Positions 6,715-12,907 of a stretch of DNA of 14,115 nucleotides are shown piece after piece. The stretch covers positions 1 to 14,115 of the forward strand of contig CADBOW010000103.1 of assembly GCA_902796375.1 (NCBI GenBank), given 5' to 3'. Under the pieces are notes generated by a model that had not been told where the DNA came from, did no database searches, and saw only the letters and a program-made list of their open reading frames with translations. Position 1 is the stretch's first letter. Each line of letters begins with the position of its first letter. Position numbers and translations under genes: made by a program. Source of the stretch: an uncultured Lachnospiraceae bacterium (GTDB lineage Bacteria > Bacillota > Clostridia > Lachnospirales > Lachnospiraceae).

Positions 6715-7524
6715 CTACTTTTCTTCATCACCTGAACCGCTGAGCGGCAGGATTTTCACACTTTGAATCACCTTATCCTGAATGCTGAGGGTCTGAAACA
6801 GATATCCTCCGTATTCGATTTCGATCTGCTCCCCGTCTCTCGGAAGATGTCCCAGCTGATACAGCAGAAATCCGTTCAGGGTTTCGATCTCCGTATCCGG
6901 AAGCTCCATATCCGGAAGGATCTCCTCCAGATCATTCAGGGAAATGAGTCCGTCCACCACATAGCCGGCATCTGCCGTTCTCCGGGCTTCCTCCTCCTCA
7001 TCATCATGCTCGTCCTGAATGTTACCCACGATCTCCTCGATGATATCCTCCAATGTTACGATACCATCGGTCTGTCCGTATTCATCCACAACGATGGCGA
7101 TATGTATCTTCTCCTTCTGCATCTTCCGAAGCAGCTTGGATATGTCATAGGCCGGGTGGATGAAGATCGGATCCTCCATCACGGTCTCACAGGGAGCCTC
7201 TCCCTGCCCGTCCAGAAATGCCGCCATCAGATCCTTCAGATGAAGCACTCCCAGAATATTGTCGATCTCATCCTCATATACCGGATATCGCGAATAGCTG
7301 CTCTCCAGCCCTCTGGTCAGAGCCTCCCGTATGGTAGTCCCCTTTTCCAGTGCAAAGATCCGGTTTCTTGCGGTCATGATATCATGGGCATCCTTATCGT
7401 CAAAGTCAAAGATATTGGAGATCATTTCCGCCTCTTCTTCATGAATGAAGCCCTGATCCTGTCCCTCTTCCACCATGGACAGTATTTCTTCCTCGACCTG
7501 TTCCTCGTCCTTCTTTCTAAACAT
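6715..7524 (-). CDS. CorC/HlyC-type CBS-pair protein without a membrane domain
   Basis: A 269-residue soluble protein. Two CBS motifs occupy roughly 44-105 and 114-168, with the family hallmark [20 protein letters not shown] (146-165). A CorC_HlyC (transporter-associated) domain follows at about 186-262 ([30 protein letters not shown]). In larger relatives these domains follow a CNNM membrane domain and regulate Mg2+/Na+ or other cation export, with the CBS pair binding adenine nucleotides. This protein is the short, CorC-like form with no membrane helix and an acidic linker ([10 protein letters not shown], 171-180). It may act on a partner membrane protein encoded elsewhere. The ATG is preceded by AAAGGAG. 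It precedes yebC in the same operon. Family is certain; function is uncertain. Confidence 0.92.
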   Translation of the reverse strand: MFRKKDEEQVEEEILSMVEEGQDQGFIHEEEAEMISNIFDFDDKDAHDIMTARNRIFALEKGTTIREALTRGLESSYSRYPVYEDEIDNILGVLHLKDLMAAFLDGQGEAPCETVMEDPIFIHPAYDISKLLRKMQKEKIHIAIVVDEYGQTDGIVTLEDIIEEIVGNIQDEHDDEEEEARRTADAGYVVDGLISLNDLEEILPDMELPDTEIETLNGFLLYQLGHLPRDGEQIEIEYGGYLFQTLSIQDKVIQSVKILPLSGSGDEEK

Positions 7525-7550
7525 ATATCTCCTTTATGATCTAAGAATCC

Positions 7551-7567
7551 GGGGTCCGAAGCACCCC
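7551..7567 (-). other. UUCG-capped hairpin upstream of the CorC-like gene
   Basis: On the minus strand GGGGTGCTTCGGACCCC folds as GGGGU/ACCCC plus a C-G pair closing a UUCG tetraloop, with one bulged G. There is no U-tract after it, so it is not a standard terminator. It may stabilise or punctuate the alr / CorC message. Confidence 0.45.
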
Positions 7568-7600
7568 ATCGGTCCGGGCTCAGGCGCCTGCCGCCGGCTC

Positions 7601-7651
7601 AGACATATACTACCGAAAGACATATACTATACGGAGATGTATACTACCTCA
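7601..7651. repeat. Three 17-bp tandem repeats across the end of alr
   Basis: Units start at 7601, 7618 and 7635, exactly 17 bases apart. The first 12 bases are AGACATATACTA, AGACATATACTA and AGATGTATACTA; the remaining five vary. The third unit overlaps the alr stop codon. Regular spacing of 12-bp boxes about 1.6 turns apart could serve a DNA-binding protein, but could equally be a local duplication. Confidence 0.6.
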
Positions 7652-8810
7652 GATAGTTCACTTCTCCGATCACTTCTTCGTTCCGGATATAGATCCGGGG
7701 CACCCTGCGTGCCACATTACATACCAGCTCATAATTAAAGCTGTTTGCCGGAGCCGCAACCTCCTCCACGGAAATGCTGTTTTCTCCGTCCCTTCCGATC
7801 AGGGTCACCTCATCTCCGATCTCGGCGTCCGGGATTCCCGTCACATCCACCATGAGCTGGTCCATGCATACCCTTCCAAGGATCGGTGCATACTCACCGC
7901 GGATCAGCACCCGTCCGACCCCGGACTGTGCTCTGGGGTATCCGTCTGCATAGCCTGCGGATATGGTGGCCACCCGTGTTTCGCGTTCCGTCACATAGGT
8001 GTGACCGTAACTGATCCCGCATCCGGCAGGGAGGGTTTTCAGATGTGTGATGTGACTCAGCAGCTTCATGGCAGGCCTGATCACAACGGATCTGTCGACT
8101 TCCTCCGACGGATACAGACCATATATTACTATGCCCAGTCGCATCATGTCAAATCCTTTTGAATGAATCTCCATAGCGCCTGCGCTGTTATCGATGTGCC
8201 GGATTCCCGGATCGTATCCCTTCTTCTCCAGCCCATGAACAAACTCAGAGAATACCCGGTACTGTTCCATGGCGGATGTTTTATCAGCCTCATCCGCTTT
8301 TGCGTAATGGGTGAAGATCCCTTCCACAGAGAGTCCCGGCATTGAGAAGAGCTGTTCTGCCGCCTCGACTCCGGTCCGGTCTCCTGGAAATCCGATCCTG
8401 TGCATCCCGGAGTCCACCTTGATATGAACTCTTGCCTTCCGTCCCATTTTCTCTGCCAGCTTTGACAGAATACGGCATTTCTCCACATCATAAACCGCCT
8501 GTGTCACATCATAGCGGATCAGATCCTCATAATCCGTCTCATCGGTATATCCCAGGATCAGAAGCGGCTTCTTCACCCCATGCTCCCGAAGCTCCACTGC
8601 CTCATCGATCTCGGCCACTCCATAGTAATCTGCAAGATCATCCAGCTGGTCCGCAAGAACACAGGCTCCGTGTCCGTATGCATCCGCCTTGATCACCAGC
8701 AGAGTCTTCCGATCCGGCGGATTCAGTGCCTGTACGGTCTTGATATTCTCCCGGATCGCATCCAGATCCACCCTGGCCTCTATCTTGTGAAAAGCTTTTA
8801 CCGGCTTCAT
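7644..8810 (-). CDS. alr: Alanine racemase
   Basis: A PLP enzyme of 388 residues that makes D-alanine for peptidoglycan. The cofactor lysine is Lys41 in VIKADAYGHG, and the second catalytic base is Tyr268 in GISYGHTYV. Also present are VDSGMHRIGF (132-141), FTHYAKAD (166-173), GYADGYPR and RVCMDQLMVDV, all standard for Alr. Length is typical. The start ATG overlaps the yihY stop as ATGA, so its translation is probably coupled to yihY; a GGAGG lies further upstream than usual (about 13 bases). The gene is separated from the CorC-like gene by a 119-base stretch with tandem repeats and a hairpin and without a clear promoter, so the four genes may be one transcript. Confidence 0.97.
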   Translation of the reverse strand: MKPVKAFHKIEARVDLDAIRENIKTVQALNPPDRKTLLVIKADAYGHGACVLADQLDDLADYYGVAEIDEAVELREHGVKKPLLILGYTDETDYEDLIRYDVTQAVYDVEKCRILSKLAEKMGRKARVHIKVDSGMHRIGFPGDRTGVEAAEQLFSMPGLSVEGIFTHYAKADEADKTSAMEQYRVFSEFVHGLEKKGYDPGIRHIDNSAGAMEIHSKGFDMMRLGIVIYGLYPSEEVDRSVVIRPAMKLLSHITHLKTLPAGCGISYGHTYVTERETRVATISAGYADGYPRAQSGVGRVLIRGEYAPILGRVCMDQLMVDVTGIPDAEIGDEVTLIGRDGENSISVEEVAAPANSFNYELVCNVARRVPRIYIRNEEVIGEVNYLR

Positions 8811-9964
8811 TTTACTCTTTCTTCCTCCCGTCTCATATCCTCTCCGTTCTCTTCTCCGGATGCCTCCTCCGGATCCACCTCCGGCGGATCATCCGATCCA
8901 TCCGGATCCAGCAGATCGTCCGGCTCCTCCGGATCCGGCGGAGCATCCGGTTCATTCGGATCCAGCGGATCATCCGGCTCCTCCAGATCCGGCTCCTCAA
9001 AGCCCGGCAGTTCCGAAACCGCCTTATCCGACAAGCCGCCCTGCTTCGCAGCACGAATCTCTCTCCGTTCTTCCTTTCTCTCGGATCGGGCATTTTTCTT
9101 CATGGCTTTGATCTTCCGCTTCCGTTCCGCCCGTCGTTCCACCCGCTCCCTGTACACATAGAGATACAGGAATTCATTCAGCATGGCCCCGAAGAAAATG
9201 ATGTTGATGATCACGTACATCCAGATCAGTACCGTGACGATGGCTGTCAGGGATCCGTACATATAGGACTGGGACATGGCAAATTCGATATAGTAGGAAA
9301 AGCCCCATGAAACCAGCGACCATGCACCGGATGCAAAAAGAGCCCCGGGTGCCTGATAGCGGAACTGAAGCTTCCGGTTCGGCATCAGGGTATACATGCC
9401 CCACAGCATCAGAAAGATCAGAAGGAAGGAACCCACTCCCCGCAGATGAACCAGCAGTCCGGAGAGATCCCGGATCTCCTCATGCTTCTCCAGGAAGGAA
9501 TAATAGATCTGACGTCCGAAGAGATTGGCCATGGTCAGAACCACCAGGACCAGAATGAAGACCAGTGTATAGATGGCGCTGATCCCCCGGATCACCAGAT
9601 AATTTCTGGTTTCCCTGGAATGATAGATCTCATTCAGTCCGTTCCGGATTGCCATAACTCCCTTCGCCGCAGCCCAGAGCGCAACAACTATGGAAATGAA
9701 TGTCACGGTGGGAGTTCCGTTGGAATAGATCTCTGAGATCACATCCCGGATATATCCTGACAGATCCTTTGGAAAAACCCGCACCAGCATATCCTCCAGC
9801 TGCTGCTCCGTGAAGGAAAACAACGGCATCAGAGAAAAAAGGATGTTCAGCAGCGGAAAAAAGGACAGAAAAATAAAGAATACGGATTGTCCCGCAAAGG
9901 CCGCGATGTGCTGATCGACGGAGTTTATCAGAAAATCTTTAATTCTGGCAAACCATTTTTTCAC
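8807..9964 (-). CDS. YihY/BrkB family membrane protein with acidic C-terminal tail
   Basis: With the GTG start at 9964 the protein has 385 residues. About six membrane helices occupy residues ~20-270, with family segments AFAGQSVFFIFLSFFPLLN (22-40), YQAPGALFASGAW, and YGSLTAIVTVLIWMYV leading to FFGAMLNE. Family members were once called ribonuclease BN; that activity belongs to another gene, and the true role of YihY is unknown. After the last helix comes a strongly basic segment (about 272-312, rich in RxERK), then a tail of about 68 residues (318-385) with some 31 acidic residues and 14 prolines, including three 9-residue repeats. GTG was chosen because GGAG sits 8 bases upstream (9973-9976) and everything further upstream is terminator and 6S RNA. 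The gene overlaps alr by ATGA. Confidence 0.85.
   Translation of the reverse strand: MKKWFARIKDFLINSVDQHIAAFAGQSVFFIFLSFFPLLNILFSLMPLFSFTEQQLEDMLVRVFPKDLSGYIRDVISEIYSNGTPTVTFISIVVALWAAAKGVMAIRNGLNEIYHSRETRNYLVIRGISAIYTLVFILVLVVLTMANLFGRQIYYSFLEKHEEIRDLSGLLVHLRGVGSFLLIFLMLWGMYTLMPNRKLQFRYQAPGALFASGAWSLVSWGFSYYIEFAMSQSYMYGSLTAIVTVLIWMYVIINIIFFGAMLNEFLYLYVYRERVERRAERKRKIKAMKKNARSERKEERREIRAAKQGGLSDKAVSELPGFEEPDLEEPDDPLDPNEPDAPPDPEEPDDLLDPDGSDDPPEVDPEEASGEENGEDMRREEERVK
8903..8983 (-). repeat. 27-bp tandem repeat encoding 9-residue acidic units in YihY
   Basis: Three units encode EEPDDPLDP, NEPDAPPDP and EEPDDLLDP (residues 328-354). At the DNA level the first and third differ at 2 of 27 positions over 8958-8984 and 8904-8930. 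More diverged copies flank the array on both sides. The arrangement suggests recent expansion by slippage or unequal exchange within an intrinsically disordered tail. Confidence 0.75.
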
Positions 9965-9972
9965 TGATCTCT

Positions 9973-9976
9973 CTCC
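9973..9976 (-). promoter_or_regulatory. Ribosome binding site fixing the yihY start
   Basis: The minus strand reads GGAGAGAGATCA then GTG (9962-9964): an 8-base spacing from GGAG to the start. It lies just downstream of the 6S RNA terminator U-tract and is the only convincing site in the region. Confidence 0.75.
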
Positions 9977-9981
9977 AAAAT

Positions 9982-10017
9982 AAAGCAAAAGAAAAAGCAG
10001 CGTAAACACTGCTTTTC
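9982..10017 (-). terminator. Intrinsic terminator of the 6S RNA gene
   Basis: On the minus strand GAAAAGCAGTG (10007-10017), loop TTTA, and CGCTGCTTTTT (9992-10002) form an 11-bp stem with G-U pairs. It is followed by TTCTTTTGCTTTATTTT. The yihY ribosome site follows immediately. Confidence 0.85.
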
Positions 10018-10239
10018 TCATGAATCGTACCCACATATCCGAGATGCCGGCTCCCGCCCTTTGACTCCTAGCATATTGCCAGGTGGGTGTCCGCAAGTGA
10101 TCTTCTGAAGTCCACTCAGAGGAGGCATGTCATCCAACCACAGATATAGGATTCCCGTAAAAGTAGATGTAGGTTCAAATATAAAACGGGAGTTATCGGA
10201 CATCCCAGATATCTATGCACGATCCTGTTGTTTCCTTAC
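10018..10239 (-). ncRNA. ssrS: 6S RNA
   Basis: About 220 bases between a strong promoter and a strong terminator, without a credible protein. The two ends pair: 10199-10212 (AUAUCUGGGAUGUC) with 10035-10048 (GGCAUCUCGGAUAU) makes 14 pairs, extended outward by 10217-10224 with 10023-10030 (8 pairs) and inward by CUCCCG/CGGGAG. An unpaired central region follows, then a distal arm beginning UCCUAUAUAU / AUAUGCUAGGA with an apical hairpin UCUGAG-UGGAC-UUCAGA. A long closing stem, central bubble and terminal arm is the 6S architecture, which mimics an open promoter and binds sigma-A RNA polymerase. The 3' GGCAUCUCGGA and the distal GGUUGG...CAUGC also match what I recall of the E. coli 6S sequence. 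Exact ends are estimated. SRP RNA, tmRNA and RNase P were considered; their conserved motifs are not seen. Confidence 0.85.
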
Positions 10240-10245
10240 AATCGT

Positions 10246-10274
10246 ATTATACGTCAGCAGGTTAGAAAATGCAA
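10246..10274 (-). promoter_or_regulatory. Strong sigma-A promoter of the 6S RNA gene
   Basis: The minus strand has TTGCAT (10269-10274), a 17-base spacer and a consensus TATAAT (10246-10251). The predicted start is near 10239. Confidence 0.88.
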
Positions 10275-10310
10275 GGAAAATGTCTGACAAAAGCAACAAT
10301 ACTTTCAAAT

Positions 10311-10332
10311 ATTCACGCATTTCTCCGTGAAT
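10311..10332 (-). terminator. Weak hairpin after the phosphofructokinase gene
   Basis: A perfect 7-bp inverted repeat (ATTCACG / CGTGAAT) with an 8-base loop lies 10 bases past the stop. What follows on the minus strand is ATTTGAAAGTATTGTTGC, a poor U-tract, so termination would be inefficient. Confidence 0.35.
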
Positions 10333-10342
10333 CCCCAAATAC

Positions 10343-11584
10343 CTACTCTCCGGGATGATTCAGATGCGCCACCGGAAGATAGACCGGCAGTCCATCCCGC
10401 CATTCAATTCCGGTTTCCCCGAGGATCAGAGGACGGATATAACGGATCATATCCTCTGTAACATCATTTCCCGCATCATTGATCCATTCCCTTGGAACAC
10501 ACTTTGCCTTGTTCGCAATATCCTGAAGGCTCGAATGACGGATCTCATACCGGTATGGCTGATCCGATGTCCGTTCCACTGTGGACATGAAGCCCGTTTC
10601 TCCCTCCAGAGCCTTTCGAACCGCATATTCTCCCAGCTCACAGGATTCCTTCAGATCCTGAGCGGAGGTTACATGTCCCGCACAGCGCTGCAATATGGAA
10701 AGCTCGATGGAACGAACCTTGGTCTTCAGCTCACGCTTCACCAGATTCTCCAGAACCTTCCCTACGCCGGACAGCTGCATATGGCCGAACTTGTCCGCCA
10801 CGGCTTCCTTAGCACTGATATAGGTTCCGTGTTCGTCCCGGATTCCCTCGGAAACGGCAACCACAACATTTTTCGAACGCTTCAGTTCCTTCTGCACATC
10901 CTCCAGAAACTGAGATCTGTGGAAGGGAACCTCCGGCAGATAGATCAGCTGCGGTGTGATATTGTACTCATTTCTGGCCAGTGCCGCTGCGGCAGTCAGC
11001 CACCCCGAATCACGGCCCATGATCTCAACGATCGTTACGCAGGGGAGATCATAAATATATGTATCATGTGCCACCTCCAGCATGGAGGAAGCTATGTATT
11101 TCGCTGCGGATCCGTATCCCGGCGTATGATCCGTAAGAACCAGATCATTGTCAATGGTCTTCGGAACTCCGGCAAACCGGATCCCGGAATTTCGGGCCTC
11201 TGCCGCCATGGCCAGCTTCGTAATGGTATCCATGGAATCATTTCCGCCGATATAGAAGAAGGCTCCTATGTTCATCTTCTCCAGAATCCCGAAGATCCTG
11301 TCATAAATCTGCCGATCCTCTTCCGGCTTCGGCATCTTGAACCGGCAGGATCCCAGATACATGGCCGGCGTGTGTATCAGCCGTGTCAGAAAATCCGCAT
11401 CCTGACCTGCGGGTTCGGAAAGCTCTATAAATCTTTCATCCAGCACTCCGCTGATCCCATGAACTGCTCCGTAGATCCGATCCACCGCATCGCTGTTCAG
11501 GCTCTCCCGGATCACGCCGGCCAGGGATGCATTGATCGCCGCCGTAGGTCCGCCGGATTGTGCTACCATGATGTTCTTCTTCAT
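10343..11584 (-). CDS. Phosphofructokinase, pyrophosphate-dependent type
   Basis: A 413-residue PfkA-superfamily enzyme that phosphorylates fructose 6-phosphate in glycolysis. Visible are VAQSGGPTAAIN (7-18), YIGGNDSMDT (111-120), PKTIDND (141-147, catalytic Asp145) and IMGRDSGWL (188-196). In ATP enzymes the phosphoryl-donor site has GGDGS and PGTIDND. Here Asp116 and Lys142 replace the two glycines, the known signature of PPi-dependent enzymes, which act reversibly. Donor assignment rests on these two residues. The ATG at 11584 is preceded by AGGAG, which lies inside the last codons of the LCP gene. Upstream in-frame codons up to 11737 run through that gene in another frame and are not part of the protein. 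The 4-base gap to the LCP gene indicates a shared transcript and likely coupling. Confidence 0.9.
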   Translation of the reverse strand: MKKNIMVAQSGGPTAAINASLAGVIRESLNSDAVDRIYGAVHGISGVLDERFIELSEPAGQDADFLTRLIHTPAMYLGSCRFKMPKPEEDRQIYDRIFGILEKMNIGAFFYIGGNDSMDTITKLAMAAEARNSGIRFAGVPKTIDNDLVLTDHTPGYGSAAKYIASSMLEVAHDTYIYDLPCVTIVEIMGRDSGWLTAAAALARNEYNITPQLIYLPEVPFHRSQFLEDVQKELKRSKNVVVAVSEGIRDEHGTYISAKEAVADKFGHMQLSGVGKVLENLVKRELKTKVRSIELSILQRCAGHVTSAQDLKESCELGEYAVRKALEGETGFMSTVERTSDQPYRYEIRHSSLQDIANKAKCVPREWINDAGNDVTEDMIRYIRPLILGETGIEWRDGLPVYLPVAHLNHPGE

Positions 11585-11588
11585 ATGA

Positions 11589-12764
11589 TCATTCTCCTGT
11601 CTTCTCAGAGGGGAGCTGTACGGTCCCATTTGCTGCAAATCCGGTTTCAGCGGTAATATCCTGTGATATACGCTGTACATTCTGTGTAGGCTGATAATTC
11701 TGGGTTCCGAAAAGATATCTCTGGAGCGCCGATACATTTCCGGACAGATCCTCCGGTGCGATACAGGAGCCCTTGGTATCAGATCCGTAGTACTGGAACT
11801 GGAACGGGAAGCCTACTGTCTCATCCAGCTTATAGCTCAGAACGTGGGATGCCAGCTTATACATCTCATCCTCGGAGATACTGGTGCTGATATACGGGAA
11901 TATCTCATCAATGATCGTGTCGATGGTGGCAAGATCACTGTTCTTCAGCTTGGATATCATGGAAGAGATGACCTCTCTCTGCCGCTCCGTACGTGTGATA
12001 TCGCCCTGATCCGTGCTTCGGATCCGGGAATAGGCTGTAGCCTGTGCTCCGTTCAGAGTAAGCATACCCGTTTCAAATACGCCCTCGGAATAGATTCCTG
12101 TGGCATGGATCTGCTCGGTCAGACATGCGTTCAGCATATCCAGCTCATTTTCCTCCACGCTGATCTCCACTCCGCCCAGTGCGTCGATGGCACGGGTCAG
12201 GCCTTCCCAGTTTACAGTCACATAGTCCGTAATGTTCAGATCCAGGTTATTGTTCAGTGCGCTGATGGCCATTTCCGGTCCGCCGTATGCATAAGCCGCA
12301 TTGATCTTTGCGGTAAATGCGCCGTCCGGATCCGGGATCTCCAGCAGCGTATCACGATAAACCGAAGCAAGCTTGACTTCTCCGGAATCGTTGTTGATGC
12401 TGGCCACGATGATGGCATCACTCCGGTTTCCGGCACCAAGGCTTGAATCCCGGGCATCCACGCCAAAGAGAGCTATATTCGTATAGCCCTTCATTGCTTC
12501 CTCATCGATCCCTTCGTTAATGGACAGATCCTTTCCGGTGAGATCATGATAATCCAGCAGCTCGTATTTATTGTGGATATAGGATTTTACCAATGCAAGA
12601 ACAAGGATTACGATTACGATCAGCTCGATGATCAGAGCGATTCCCCACTTGGCATTGGCGGACAGACCTCTCTTCTTCTTCCTCTGTTCGCTGTCACGAT
12701 AGGACTCTTCATATCCGTATTCTTCATCATAACCATAGTCGTTTACATCGTCTATATATGACAT
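11589..12764 (-). CDS. LytR-CpsA-Psr (LCP) family glycopolymer transferase
   Basis: A 391-residue type II membrane protein: an acidic, Tyr-rich cytoplasmic N-terminus (1-28), a basic stop RKKKRG (29-34), one membrane helix (about 41-61), then an extracellular LCP domain (about 95-275). Motifs include ALFGVDARD (98-106), NRSDAIIVASI (113-123), SVYRDTLLEIP (134-144), KINAAYAYGG (153-162) and AYSRIRSTDQGDITRTERQR (244-263), which supply the arginines and aspartates that hold the polyprenyl pyrophosphate. LCP enzymes move teichoic acid or capsule-like polymers from lipid carrier to peptidoglycan. After the domain the protein continues about 115 residues, with a low-complexity Gln/Asn-rich end. 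The ATG is preceded by AGGA. It has its own promoter and shares a transcript with the phosphofructokinase. Confidence 0.93.
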   Translation of the reverse strand: MSYIDDVNDYGYDEEYGYEESYRDSEQRKKKRGLSANAKWGIALIIELIVIVILVLALVKSYIHNKYELLDYHDLTGKDLSINEGIDEEAMKGYTNIALFGVDARDSSLGAGNRSDAIIVASINNDSGEVKLASVYRDTLLEIPDPDGAFTAKINAAYAYGGPEMAISALNNNLDLNITDYVTVNWEGLTRAIDALGGVEISVEENELDMLNACLTEQIHATGIYSEGVFETGMLTLNGAQATAYSRIRSTDQGDITRTERQREVISSMISKLKNSDLATIDTIIDEIFPYISTSISEDEMYKLASHVLSYKLDETVGFPFQFQYYGSDTKGSCIAPEDLSGNVSALQRYLFGTQNYQPTQNVQRISQDITAETGFAANGTVQLPSEKTGE

Positions 12765-12818
12765 ATCATCTTCCTTTTCTTCTTCGGATCATACTCTTCA
12801 ACTACAACTTCATGCATT

Positions 12819-12847
12819 ACTATATGACAAAGTTAACATAATTGCAA
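12819..12847 (-). promoter_or_regulatory. Sigma-A promoter of the LCP-phosphofructokinase operon
   Basis: The minus strand has TTGCAA (12842-12847), a 17-base spacer and TATAGT (12819-12824). The start near 12812 gives a leader of about 48 bases to the ATG at 12764. It lies in the 143-base gap after gatB, in which no strong terminator for gatB is visible. Confidence 0.75.
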
Positions 12848-12907
12848 GCAGAAGATGGTCTTTTATATTTCTTCCGCAGGTCCATGGTTCCGGAGGCATA
12901 TCAATCG

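Noticed and set aside
10018..10239. SRP RNA, tmRNA or RNase P RNA as the identity of the non-coding gene
   Set aside because: The apical SRP motif, the tmRNA tRNA-like end and the conserved RNase P core were not found. The long closing stem, central bubble and distal arm fit 6S RNA.
10355..11656. Long open frame on the plus strand, opposite the phosphofructokinase gene
   Set aside because: It is antisense to a gene with complete catalytic motifs, and its translation shows no domain.
11585..11737. N-terminal extension of the phosphofructokinase
   Set aside because: The extra codons overlap the end of the LCP gene in another frame, and the family begins at the MKKNIMVAQSGGP segment with its own AGGAG.
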